A stretch of DNA of 64,000 nucleotides from Citrifermentans bemidjiense Bem (GTDB lineage: Bacteria > Desulfobacterota > Desulfuromonadia > Geobacterales > Geobacteraceae). Position numbers and translations under genes: made by a program. The DNA lies in the NCBI RefSeq assembly GCF_000020725.1, contig NC_011146.1, positions 3,719,501 to 3,783,500 on the forward strand. Reading direction: 5' to 3'. Every line of letters begins with the position of its first letter. Position 1 is the first letter of the stretch. The notes beneath the pieces were generated by a model. The model did not search any database. It was not told the origin of the DNA and saw only the letters and a program-made list of their open reading frames with translations. Shown here one piece after another: positions 16,753-24,700 of the stretch.

Positions 16753-17700
16753 CTAACCCGCTGGTCTAAAAAGTATTCTATTGTCTAAGGCATTCAGCAT
16801 GTCTCGAATGATTTGATGGTCAGCAATATTTTCGAGTTCGAATGTACCAATGTCGTCATACTTGCAATCAAGGAAGTTTTCAAGAGAATTTTCAAAGTCA
16901 ATACTGAAGGGGCTACCATCATTGTGAAGTCCGATAACGCTGCCATTGTAAACTGTTCTGCCTGACGCAAGTTGATGCAAGGTATCTGATCTACGATCCC
17001 GAAGCCATCCTCTTATGCCAGCATCAACACGAACAGCGTCAAAACGATAAACCCGATGGACTGACTTCAGTACGTTACTGACCGGCCTGTCGGCTGGATC
17101 TTCGACATCGTACGTTGTCATCCTGAGTTCAGACATTGTACCAAGTCGCTCAACAAGATCATTAAAAGATCCAGGGGTATACAAGGGAGAGTGCATACAC
17201 CTCCCACGCAAGGAAAACGCCTCAGCGACCGCCTTGGCCGCGCGCCCCTCTAATCCATTTAACGTTTCCGCCTTTTTCAACTGAACGAAATTCTGGTAGC
17301 TGGCCCAAAGGTCACTCAAGAACTGTTGGAAACGATACGATCCCAGATAGTGAGAAAAGAGCCCCTTGTTGCTATCCATGCGCATCGCGAAAAAATTCAT
17401 CTCAATGGGTGGATTGCCAGCTGTTGAGATGGCCTCAATAATCACCCGTCCATTTTCTCTGCGAACGAAATGCTGGAACTCTGTATTTCTCGCCGAAAGG
17501 AAGATGCCGTAAAAATGGGTCGCGGTCAGGTCGCAGAAAATGCGCCTTCTAATTTCGACATCACCTTCCCGGACAATGAACGGCCATTGGACACCGGCTC
17601 CGGTTTGTTTGATCCAGCGGAAGAAATCAGGAAAGGCAGCGGCAGGTGCTTCCACGGCCCTGCCAAAATAAAAGGCCGATCCTCTTACGGTTAAAGCCAT
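16753..17700 (-). CDS. Soluble protein of unknown function, first gene of a two-gene cassette
   Basis: A 315-residue protein without membrane segments or signal peptide, preceded by GGAG ten bases before the ATG. Readable stretches include AAFPDFFRWIKQTGAGVQWPFIVREGDVEIRRRIF near the start, an EMNFFAMRMDSNKGLFSHYLGSY block near 100-120, and a C-terminal FSIDFENSLENFLDCKYDDIG. The NFF..., KGL..HY..S pattern recalls uncharacterised proteins that are also paired with small membrane proteins, but this is a faint memory. No catalytic motif is evident. Tight coupling to the four-helix membrane protein suggests a sensor or trigger whose partner acts at the membrane. Function unknown. Confidence 0.7.
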   Translation of the reverse strand: MALTVRGSAFYFGRAVEAPAAAFPDFFRWIKQTGAGVQWPFIVREGDVEIRRRIFCDLTATHFYGIFLSARNTEFQHFVRRENGRVIIEAISTAGNPPIEMNFFAMRMDSNKGLFSHYLGSYRFQQFLSDLWASYQNFVQLKKAETLNGLEGRAAKAVAEAFSLRGRCMHSPLYTPGSFNDLVERLGTMSELRMTTYDVEDPADRPVSNVLKSVHRVYRFDAVRVDAGIRGWLRDRRSDTLHQLASGRTVYNGSVIGLHNDGSPFSIDFENSLENFLDCKYDDIGTFELENIADHQIIRDMLNALDNRILFRPAG

Positions 17701-17937
17701 CAGGAAAAGCTCCTATTTTCGTATTGCTCAGCACCCCATTTGAGGCTGGTATGTGGGGTAGAAAGAGGTTCCCTGCAACAGCCCCCCCTGGAGTTATTAG
17801 GACTTCGTTGGTTTAATCTGGATAACGGGTTTTAACATGGGGAAGGGAAAAAGGCAATGTAATCCACCAGCAGAGGAACCGTCTCGGCAAGACCTTTCCA
17901 TTTGACAGACCGCATCTCTCTTTCAGAGTGCGAGCTG

Positions 17938-18354
17938 TCAAGCTCCCAAAACGTGGACCTCCCCAAAGTCATCTCGATAGAGAGCGGTCATAACGTAAAG
18001 AGGATTCTCGGGAATTTTGAAGTCTACCGGCCAGTTCTGCTTTTCAGCCATCTGTGCCAATTCAAGTTCGATAAATTGGTACACTTCTTCAAACAGCTGA
18101 GTTGCTGGATTATCTAGTTCCGAGAATTGGGCTATACCCGGACGCGCTCTATCCACAAAATCGGTTACGTATCGATCAGGAACAGGACGATGAACAGCCA
18201 AGGGATAATCCGTACCCGCAAGGTGTCTCAACAACGAGGTCTTTTCTTCATCGCTTCCCTCGGCGATGTATGCCCGACCGGCAAGAGCAGAGATAAACTG
18301 TTGATTTTCATCTACGTAGTACCAAAGGTTGACGATGATTTCTGGATTGGTCAT
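17938..18354 (-). CDS. Small unknown protein coupled to hsdS
   Basis: The 138-residue protein (MTNPEIIVNLWYYVDENQ...) starts within the last codon of hsdS (ATGA overlap at 18351-18354), so it is translated with the specificity subunit. It is acidic (several DE-rich stretches such as EGSDEEKTS and FSELDNPATQLFEE) and has no membrane segment. I do not recognise a family. Position suggests an accessory or modulating role in the restriction system; an anti-restriction or assembly factor are both possible. The longer frame to 18426 overlaps hsdS coding sequence and is not used. Confidence 0.65.
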   Translation of the reverse strand: MTNPEIIVNLWYYVDENQQFISALAGRAYIAEGSDEEKTSLLRHLAGTDYPLAVHRPVPDRYVTDFVDRARPGIAQFSELDNPATQLFEEVYQFIELELAQMAEKQNWPVDFKIPENPLYVMTALYRDDFGEVHVLGA

Positions 18355-19739
18355 TGATACCCTCCATTTTGAAGGAAAGTGAGCCCCACCGCTTCGTTGT
18401 CCTCTATGGCAATCTCCACGGCCCACTTGGCTCGCGCCAGCAGAGCATGGGCCTGTTTGCGTGCGGCGTGTGAATCGCGTACAAGCTTTGCAACCTCTTC
18501 AGCTACATCCGATGACGGTTGAACAAAAGGCAGTTTCAAAATATCTGGTACAGAAATAGCCGGGTACATTGAAGCCGTAGTGTGCAAGTCCATCAATTCA
18601 GCGATAACCGGCAGGCGTAGATAGACCAGCAAAAGTTCAGAGAACGCACGATAGGGTTCGAGCACTGCAAATCCGGACGAGCAGACAAAACCATCCTGTT
18701 CCGGGTAGATGACGGCACTCAGGCGTCTAATTGGGCGGACGGTGGAGGTAATGACATCTCCACTACGAACATGCCAAGTGGCGCGGTCCGGCGTCTCGTC
18801 GGCGGGAACGCTGGAACTATTGACTTCGCCGCTGGCCGTAACACCGCCGATTTCGATGTACTCGAAGGTTTCATGCCGGGATGGAATGAAATATTCTTTG
18901 CGAAGACGCGCCACATCGCCGACGCTCAGGTTATCTCGGCTGAGAATTTGTATCAGGGTTTGCACCCGTGGACTGAAATATTGAGAATCCAGCCGTCCAG
19001 CGGTTAATGTTTCGCTGGCATTGCGCTCATATGTCAGCGGCTCCGGCGGCGTCCAGTCTTCAAGACCGAGAGTGCGGAGAAGGATTTCCTCGGCCTGACG
19101 GTAGAGATTGAAGCTGTTATCGAGCGCGTTTTTTGCCTTTTCAACGGCCCTTTCTACAGCGATCTCCAACTTACCCAAAAAACGGGGGATGCGTAGTTGA
19201 TCCATATCCTCCAGCAGCAACCCCATTTGCACGGCTCCCCGCTTGAGACGATGGATTTGATCTTGCCCGTATCTAGACTTGAGGAAAACAGCCAAGTAAC
19301 CCGGTTTAACCGTTTGAGGACGTAGTATTGCTAGCTTACAACTACAAGTTGCATCTGACTCAGAGCTGACAAGGCTTAACTCCCCAATGGTGCCAACAAT
19401 GGATAGCAGCACATCACCCTTGTGCAGGTGAGACCGCAACATGTGCGACACCGAAAAGGCTTTCTGCGGAATAAAGACCGGCTGTGACTGCTCAATATAA
19501 AAATGCCCGGTGACGTCTTGCCCTCGATAATACGGGATTCCTTCTTCCTGGAACTCTTCACTGATACTGAAATGGTTTCCGTCTGAGATGTCGGCTACGC
19601 GATCTAGTGCTTCTGTATGGATTTGGTCCAGACGCTTTGCAGCATCAATACGCGATTTGCTGAAATACTCTGCATCGACTCGCAGAGTACGCTCCAGCTC
19701 AGAGAAACGTATCACTACTGCCTCCAGCCCCTCCAGCAA
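18351..19739 (-). CDS. hsdS: Restriction-modification specificity subunit (HsdS-like)
   Basis: The 462-residue protein has the two-fold HsdS plan: a first target-recognition domain (about 1-180, with YYRGQDV and HKGDVLLSIVGTIG), a long conserved helix (LEIAVERAVEKAKNALDNSFNLYRQAEEILL), a second recognition domain (about 240-410, with VRSGDVITSTVRP), and a second helix (EEVAKLVRDSHAARKQAHALL). It determines the DNA site used by the methylase-nuclease encoded just before it. The TTG at 19739 has a weak ribosome site. The frame stays open back into the end of hsdM, and a slippery T-run there could fuse the two proteins. GTG at 19715 with GGAGG upstream is another start. Confidence 0.85.
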   Translation of the reverse strand: MLEGLEAVVIRFSELERTLRVDAEYFSKSRIDAAKRLDQIHTEALDRVADISDGNHFSISEEFQEEGIPYYRGQDVTGHFYIEQSQPVFIPQKAFSVSHMLRSHLHKGDVLLSIVGTIGELSLVSSESDATCSCKLAILRPQTVKPGYLAVFLKSRYGQDQIHRLKRGAVQMGLLLEDMDQLRIPRFLGKLEIAVERAVEKAKNALDNSFNLYRQAEEILLRTLGLEDWTPPEPLTYERNASETLTAGRLDSQYFSPRVQTLIQILSRDNLSVGDVARLRKEYFIPSRHETFEYIEIGGVTASGEVNSSSVPADETPDRATWHVRSGDVITSTVRPIRRLSAVIYPEQDGFVCSSGFAVLEPYRAFSELLLVYLRLPVIAELMDLHTTASMYPAISVPDILKLPFVQPSSDVAEEVAKLVRDSHAARKQAHALLARAKWAVEIAIEDNEAVGLTFLQNGGYQ

Positions 19740-19768
19740 GCCCCGGTAACGGGCCTCGTCAAAGGGGC

Positions 19769-22015
19769 TTAGGGAAAAAAATTCAACTCCTCCTTCTTGG
19801 CGAATTCGATGAACGCCTCAGCTACACCATTTTGCGTGAGTCCCTCGTGATTGAACAGGTCATGCTGCACAATCCAATGGCCGTGGGTATCCCGGACAAG
19901 TTCCTTGGATTCAATCGGCATGACCATATTCATGGGTTTTTCAACATTCGCCAGACCGCCGTACTGCTCTTCAATTTCCTCCAGGCTCATTCGTTTCTTC
20001 TTGCCGTTCACCCGGAACTGATAAACCGTAGCTGCTTTGATGCTGCCATACCTCTTCAGGAAATCATCGTGGTCGTATTTTACGAGCTTACTTTCTCCGT
20101 TAGGGTTGCCTTCCTCGAAAATCGAAACGACCGGCTTGGTTACGTAGATCTTGTCACCGGAGGAATCCTTGGACGGCAGCTTCTGCGTAGCAAAGAAGAT
20201 ATTATAATCATCCACCCTAGGGCAAAGGAGCCCCGCTGTAGGGTCTTCGTTCCATTTTTGCACGAACAGCACACTCGTTTTGATGCCCGTGTGAGGCTTG
20301 AAGGTATTGGGATGGAGGCCAACCACCGCGAGAATCCGGCAATGTTCGGCGATGTAGCGTCGTATCCGCTTGTCACCGGCGTTATTGAATCGTCCTTGGG
20401 GGAGGACTATCGCCATTCGACCGCCGGGGCGGAGAAAGTCAAGGTTACGCTCTATAAAGAGAAGATCACGACCGACTTTAGACTCTGCCTTGCCGTTCTC
20501 CTTGTGTCCCATTTCGTAGAGAGAAAGCATGTCGCTCTGCTTGATGTCACCTGCAAAAGGGGGATTGGCCATTAGGAGATCAAAGCCAAAGGCGCGGTAA
20601 TCCTTCCCTTTCGGATCGATCAACAGCTTGCGGAGCTTCTTCCATCCCTGGTTATAAGTATCGTTCCAATTTTCCTCTTTGACGGTTTCATCCCACTTCT
20701 TCCAATCAAGGGTATTGAGGTGCATGACGTTTGTCTGACCATCGCCAGCTATGAGATTGAGGCAGCGGGCAACACGGACGCTCTTCTCGTCAAAATCGAT
20801 GGCGAAGACCTTTTCTCGCACGTAATCGTAACAAGCTTCCGGCTTGCGCTCCATCGTGAATAGGTGGGAAGCAGCAAGCCCTTCACGGTCAAGGATGTCG
20901 CGCCAGACTTTAAAAATGGCGTGCATTGTGAATCCAGCAGACCCGCAGGCGGTATCGATCATACTTTCATCAACCTGCGGGTTCAGCATCTTCACACACA
21001 TATCAATAACCCAACGAGGAGTGAAATATTGCCCTTTCTCACCCTTTGATGACTTACTGACCAGATATTCAAATGCCTCGTCGATGACATCGAGGTTGGA
21101 ATTGAAAAGTTTGTATTTTTCTAACGAGCCTATGCAGACCTGTAAATGGTCAGCGGTTAAGCGGAGTCGGTCTCCGGGAGGGAATACCCCTTCCCATCTG
21201 TCGCAAGCCTCCTCAAAGAGAGCCTGGATTCGATCACGCAATTCACTGGCAGTATTGGTGTTGCGGAAGCGAAGGTACTTGTGCCGCCCAGAGTAGACCG
21301 TAAGCTCGTCGTACAGCTTTGTGAAGATCAGCTTAAAAACCTCTTCGAATACGTCAACTCCGGCGTTTGCCAAAACCTCGTCTTCCATATCCAGAATAAG
21401 GTCGCGCAAAGAACGGGTATGGTGGAGGTCCTGCTCCCTTTGCTGTTCGAATAACAGAAGGGTCTTGATGTTCCATGGGGTTTCAGCCACCTCCTCGATA
21501 GTTTGGGAGGCGGATGGAATCTCAGGAATTTCGACGAAGTAATTCGGATTTTTGCGATGCCAGAAAGTCACAAGAGAGCCGTCAGACCACAAGGCTAGCG
21601 GGGCACCCGTCGCATGGCAATAGGATTTAAGTTGCTCTTTCCCCTCCTTCAACTTTGTCTTCTTCACTTCGACAATGAGATATGGAACTGTTGGCCGGTC
21701 CTTGTCAAAGACCACAATGTCTGCACGTTTGCTTGTGTCACGGCCAAATGTGATAGGGTACTCGACTGTGACTCGGGACACCGGATAGTTATAGTTATGA
21801 ATTAGCCGGTACAACCAAAGCTGGCGAACGATCTCTTCCGGTTTAGCCTGTTTCTCCTTCCCTAAGACCAAGCATTTGATATACGCCTTTCCATTCTTGT
21901 CGAAGACGCCTCCCTCTATGGTAGAAATATCCTCCTGGCTAAAAAGGGTGAGGCTTAATGCCGCCTTCTCGTCTCGAAAAATTGAAGCTAATGTGTGAAT
22001 AGTTAAGGCCGACAC
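19769..22015 (-). CDS. hsdM: Fused nuclease and N6-adenine DNA methyltransferase (HsdR_N-HsdM-like)
   Basis: The 748-residue protein starts with a PD-(D/E)XK nuclease-like domain (about 60-165) in which D99 and E116-V-K118 form the expected catalytic set, as in HsdR N-terminal domains. A helical region follows, then an N6_Mtase domain with GQYFTPR (328-334), the AdoMet-binding DTACGSAGF (354-362) and the catalytic NPPF (484-487). There is no helicase domain and no separate HsdR gene nearby. Cutting and methylation in one chain with a separate S subunit is the plan of type IIB/IIG enzymes such as BcgI. Its last codons contain a T7 run after AAGGAGGAG. It is divergent from the XRE regulator at 22195. 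Confidence 0.87.
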   Translation of the reverse strand: MSALTIHTLASIFRDEKAALSLTLFSQEDISTIEGGVFDKNGKAYIKCLVLGKEKQAKPEEIVRQLWLYRLIHNYNYPVSRVTVEYPITFGRDTSKRADIVVFDKDRPTVPYLIVEVKKTKLKEGKEQLKSYCHATGAPLALWSDGSLVTFWHRKNPNYFVEIPEIPSASQTIEEVAETPWNIKTLLLFEQQREQDLHHTRSLRDLILDMEDEVLANAGVDVFEEVFKLIFTKLYDELTVYSGRHKYLRFRNTNTASELRDRIQALFEEACDRWEGVFPPGDRLRLTADHLQVCIGSLEKYKLFNSNLDVIDEAFEYLVSKSSKGEKGQYFTPRWVIDMCVKMLNPQVDESMIDTACGSAGFTMHAIFKVWRDILDREGLAASHLFTMERKPEACYDYVREKVFAIDFDEKSVRVARCLNLIAGDGQTNVMHLNTLDWKKWDETVKEENWNDTYNQGWKKLRKLLIDPKGKDYRAFGFDLLMANPPFAGDIKQSDMLSLYEMGHKENGKAESKVGRDLLFIERNLDFLRPGGRMAIVLPQGRFNNAGDKRIRRYIAEHCRILAVVGLHPNTFKPHTGIKTSVLFVQKWNEDPTAGLLCPRVDDYNIFFATQKLPSKDSSGDKIYVTKPVVSIFEEGNPNGESKLVKYDHDDFLKRYGSIKAATVYQFRVNGKKKRMSLEEIEEQYGGLANVEKPMNMVMPIESKELVRDTHGHWIVQHDLFNHEGLTQNGVAEAFIEFAKKEELNFFP
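19775..19795 (-). promoter_or_regulatory. Slippery T7 run with upstream Shine-Dalgarno-like sequence
   Basis: On the minus strand AAGGAGGAG (19795-19787) is followed five bases later by seven T (19781-19775), within the last codons of hsdM. A -1 slip there lets both TTT codons re-pair and leads straight into the open frame of hsdS. No hsdS start codon lies at normal distance from this Shine-Dalgarno-like sequence. Confidence 0.4.
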
Positions 22016-22109
22016 AACATCTCCCTATTGCCGGTGTTTTTGGCGCATCCCTCCGACAAAATGGGGAGGGATGCGTTCCAGCACCGTTATTGGTCATCAA
22101 CGCCACAAC

Positions 22110-22184
22110 TTAGCACCTATATGTGGCAAAACGACTAGACCTTAGCACATATGGAGGGTTTTCCGCCAGAGATAAGGCACATAT
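22110..22184 (+). promoter_or_regulatory. Three direct repeats spaced 32 bp, likely regulator operators
   Basis: TTAGCACCTATATG (22110-22123), TTAGCACATATG (22142-22153) and AAGGCACATATA (22174-22184) share a GCAC core repeated at exactly 32-bp intervals (three helical turns). They lie in the divergent control region between hsdM and the XRE gene, ending 10 bases before the XRE start. The likeliest binder is the XRE protein itself. Confidence 0.6.
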
Positions 22185-22194
22185 AATTCCCACC

Positions 22195-22527
22195 ATGAAA
22201 AACCCGGTAGCGATTAGACAACTTTTAGGGGATAACGTTCGGACGCTAAGAAAAGTGAGGGGTTGGAGCCAAGAAGAATTAGGGGAGCATGCCGATTTAA
22301 GCTATAAGTTCGTAGGGGAGATTGAAAGGGGAACCGGGAATCCGAGCCTGGATTCCCTGGTTGGCATTGCGAACGCACTGACCGTACCTATTGCTGAGCT
22401 TTTCCTACATCGGGGCCTTCTGGTGCTGAGTGACACAGATGTCGCCGATGTCGAGACCTCTATGGCTGTGCTGAACAGGGTACTTGGAAACGCCAGAGCA
22501 GACATTCCGCAACGGCAAAAAGCGTGA
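22195..22527 (+). CDS. XRE-family helix-turn-helix regulator, R-M controller-like
   Basis: The 110-residue protein has an XRE/Cro-type HTH at residues 8-65 (LGDNVRTLRKVRGWSQEELGEHADLSYKFVGEIERGTGNPSLDSLVGIANAL) and a short C-terminal tail. The size and the place, divergent from a methylase-nuclease, fit controller (C) proteins that delay restriction until the host is methylated. Three 32-bp-spaced repeats occupy its promoter region. The ATG at 22195 is chosen because the HTH starts right after it; the frame extends to 22123, but that part would run through two of the repeats. It has no good ribosome site, and a leaderless or weakly translated message is possible. Confidence 0.82.
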   Translation: MKNPVAIRQLLGDNVRTLRKVRGWSQEELGEHADLSYKFVGEIERGTGNPSLDSLVGIANALTVPIAELFLHRGLLVLSDTDVADVETSMAVLNRVLGNARADIPQRQKA

Positions 22528-22534
22528 TAGCCCC

Positions 22535-23176
22535 CTATTCCCCCCCAGGTTTAAACGAATCCTGATCACGCAGAACCTCCTTCAGGGCAACAACCTCCTC
22601 CCTGCGCTGAGGGACAAATTTGTCCCTCTGTTCAGCGACCTGACGTAACGCCGCCTGGTACTTTTCCTCCAGTTCTTCATCGGAGATCGGAGGAGACTCC
22701 TCTTCATGGTTGCCAAGATCTGGCTTTGTAAGCATTATCTCCAACACCTTTGGGAGCGGCTTGCCTTCCCTAGCTATCCTCAGAGCCGCCATCTCAACAG
22801 TGCAGCTCCCGGCAATGACTTCGTCAATCACCTCTCTTACTATGGGAGCGTTCTCTCCTATGGCCCCTCTACCCTCTATGTACCCCCGGTCCTTTAGGAG
22901 CGTCTTAGCCAGGAAGATGAGGGCAGTGGTGTCCTTCTCGATGACGGCTCTACTGTGCAGTGCGGATTCAATAGCATCCAGCCTGGACTCGGTCAGTTCC
23001 TCAAAGTCTGTCTTGAACTTGGAATCGTCAGTGAGCCAGTTATAAAATGTTCTCCGGCCAATGCCTGCGGCTTTGCAAGCCTCGGATATGTTGAACGTCG
23101 AACTCTCCCCGTAAGCACATAGAAACTTTCTTTGCCTTGGAGCAGCCCCTCCCTTTTTTACCTTATCATGTGCCAT
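22535..23176 (-). CDS. Terminase small subunit-like HTH protein (phBC6A51 type)
   Basis: A 213-residue protein with an N-terminal helix-turn-helix (FNISEACKAAGIGRRTFYNWLTDDSKFKTDFEEL) followed by RLDAIESALHSRAV and ALIFLAKTLLKDRGYIEGRGA. This pattern is shared by phage small terminase subunits and related phBC6A51-type DNA-binding proteins. The C-terminal third is charged and helical. GGGAGG lies six bases before the ATG at 23176. In a satellite-like element such a protein could redirect packaging of a helper phage, but no large terminase gene is present here, so this remains a guess. Confidence 0.65.
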   Translation of the reverse strand: MAHDKVKKGGAAPRQRKFLCAYGESSTFNISEACKAAGIGRRTFYNWLTDDSKFKTDFEELTESRLDAIESALHSRAVIEKDTTALIFLAKTLLKDRGYIEGRGAIGENAPIVREVIDEVIAGSCTVEMAALRIAREGKPLPKVLEIMLTKPDLGNHEEESPPISDEELEEKYQAALRQVAEQRDKFVPQRREEVVALKEVLRDQDSFKPGGE

Positions 23177-23345
23177 CTTGTGCCTCCCGTTGGTCAAGTT
23201 CAGTTTTGGCATCAGTTTCAGTTCAGTTTTGGCATTGGTACAGGAACTTTGGGATTCTCACAGATGCCATTTTTGCACCTACAGAGTAAATCTGGCCATG
23301 CTGGCCACGGCCACTTTTGAACGCATTTCTATATATAGCCATTCC

Positions 23346-23771
23346 TTACGCCAGTTCTGAGGGGTAGCGTGGCACTGCCTCAAAATCTGGCTGGCCGTAC
23401 CGCTGCCACCGATAAGACGGCCTGAACTTGTTATACGATTTGCAGAAACCGCGTAGACCGCCATACCCGGCCATTTCAATAAAGCCTTTCTCTATTAGCT
23501 CATCAATCACGCGGGCAAAAGTTCTCTTGGCAAACCCGAGCCTAACCGCCTCTTCATAAGAAAACTCGAAGTCGCCTGCAATGTTGTGATCGCCACGTTT
23601 TCCATAAAGGACGACTTTGAATTTCCTACCATACTTACCATAAAAGTAAGGAAGTGCCTTCGCTGCGGAAGGAGGCAAGTCTATGTACGCCATAGAGTTC
23701 AGCACCTCCCAGGTCATCGCCACGAACGGCGGCAATTTCGGATTGTCTTTTGACCGTTTGGCTCTACTCAT
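23346..23771 (-). CDS. Small winged-helix-like protein, possible replication factor
   Basis: The 141-residue protein has a basic start (MSRAKRSKDNPKLPPF) and a likely winged-helix core: FEFSYEEAVRLGFAKRTFARVIDELIEKGFIEMAGYGGL. The form recalls helper or replication proteins of small integrated elements and phages. It starts three bases after the alpA stop, so the two genes form an operon. No catalytic residues are visible, and I do not recognise the exact family. Confidence 0.6.
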   Translation of the reverse strand: MSRAKRSKDNPKLPPFVAMTWEVLNSMAYIDLPPSAAKALPYFYGKYGRKFKVVLYGKRGDHNIAGDFEFSYEEAVRLGFAKRTFARVIDELIEKGFIEMAGYGGLRGFCKSYNKFRPSYRWQRYGQPDFEAVPRYPSELA

Positions 23772-23774
23772 GAG

Positions 23775-24008
23775 CTACTCGCCGTGGTGGTTGTTGGAGG
23801 GGCTTTCGATGAAGGCTCGGATATCTTCCGCCCTCCAGGCTGTAATTCTCGGACCAAGGTGGCGCACCGGGGCGGGATACCTTCCAGATTTAACCCCCGC
23901 CCACCAAGTTGACTTGCTCACAGGGATGATGGCAGGTATCGGCGGATTTGCCTTGGGATTGCCAAGGATCTGGGAAAGCCGGACATAGCCGGTTTTGGGG
24001 AGAGACAT
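23775..24008 (-). CDS. AlpA-family excisionase or regulator
   Basis: The 77-residue protein has the AlpA/MerR-like HTH pattern: GYVRLSQIL, then IIPVSKSTWWAGVKSGRYPAPVRHLGPRITAWRAEDIRAFIE. AlpA proteins bind DNA in P4-like elements, activate integrase expression or act as excisionase. GGAGG stands six bases before the ATG at 24008. It is the first gene of a short operon with the winged-helix protein. Confidence 0.85.
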   Translation of the reverse strand: MSLPKTGYVRLSQILGNPKANPPIPAIIPVSKSTWWAGVKSGRYPAPVRHLGPRITAWRAEDIRAFIESPSNNHHGE

Positions 24009-24122
24009 AACGGACCTCCTTGCATTTCGTTGGATTGCTTGGTCCGTTATAGTTTTGTCTGAGGCTGGTGTAACCCTAATAAAAAGAGATATAAATATTT
24101 TAGGGAGGGGGACTAGCGAAGA

Positions 24123-24686
24123 TCATTTTAGGTCAGAAGAGAAGAAGAACATCATTTTGTCGCCGCGACGCTTTCGCTGCTCATTTTCCTGCAACTGGGC
24201 TTCTATGCCCCACTGTCTCACTTGCTCCAGGGTCAATGATCCTTCACCAGTTTGCGCACCTGCAAAAACATTTCTGTTAGAGTAATAAATTGCCTCGATG
24301 GCCTTGAAGCCCATATCACAGCCAATGATATTTTCGACAATGGCAATGGCTTCCGTCACCGTCTTACCCTCCAGAACCAATTCCATGACTTTGAGGGTAA
24401 TCAATTCATCACGATAATAGGTCAGTTTGTTCTTGGCACCCCTCTTTTTGTGCAGCCGTCCTGCAAGATGTTCCGCAAGGCAATTCCAGGTTGCGGTGTC
24501 GAAATAACCGATCCTTTCGGATTGAAGAAGAGAAACAACATCGTCAAAATAACCAGCAGCTATCTGCCTCCTAATGCTGGCATTGATGCCTGCGAGCCGA
24601 GTCGTTCCGGCCTCCGATTCAGGATCGAGGGGACACTCCCCTTCGAAAGTCTTGATAATCAGCGAGCACAGTCCTTTTTCTTCCAT
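24123..24686 (-). CDS. Hypothetical protein beside the integrase
   Basis: The 187-residue soluble protein begins MEEKGLCSLIIKTFEGECPLDPE and is mostly helical by eye (SEAGTTRLAGINASIRRQIAAGYFDDVVSLLQSERIGYFD, then HKKRGAKNKLTYYRDELITLKVMELVLEGKTVTEAIAIVENIIG). The second block could form a DNA-binding helix bundle. It lies 14 bases after the integrase stop and is probably cotranscribed with it. The ribosome site (GGGTGA) is weak. I do not recognise it. Confidence 0.6.
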   Translation of the reverse strand: MEEKGLCSLIIKTFEGECPLDPESEAGTTRLAGINASIRRQIAAGYFDDVVSLLQSERIGYFDTATWNCLAEHLAGRLHKKRGAKNKLTYYRDELITLKVMELVLEGKTVTEAIAIVENIIGCDMGFKAIEAIYYSNRNVFAGAQTGEGSLTLEQVRQWGIEAQLQENEQRKRRGDKMMFFFSSDLK

Positions 24687-24700
24687 CGAATCACCCGGCC

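Noticed and set aside
16135-17700. Naming the pair as Kiwa or RexAB
   Set aside because: Gene sizes and the soluble-plus-four-helix plan are similar, but the gene order is opposite to Kiwa and I could not align any motif from memory. It is left unnamed.
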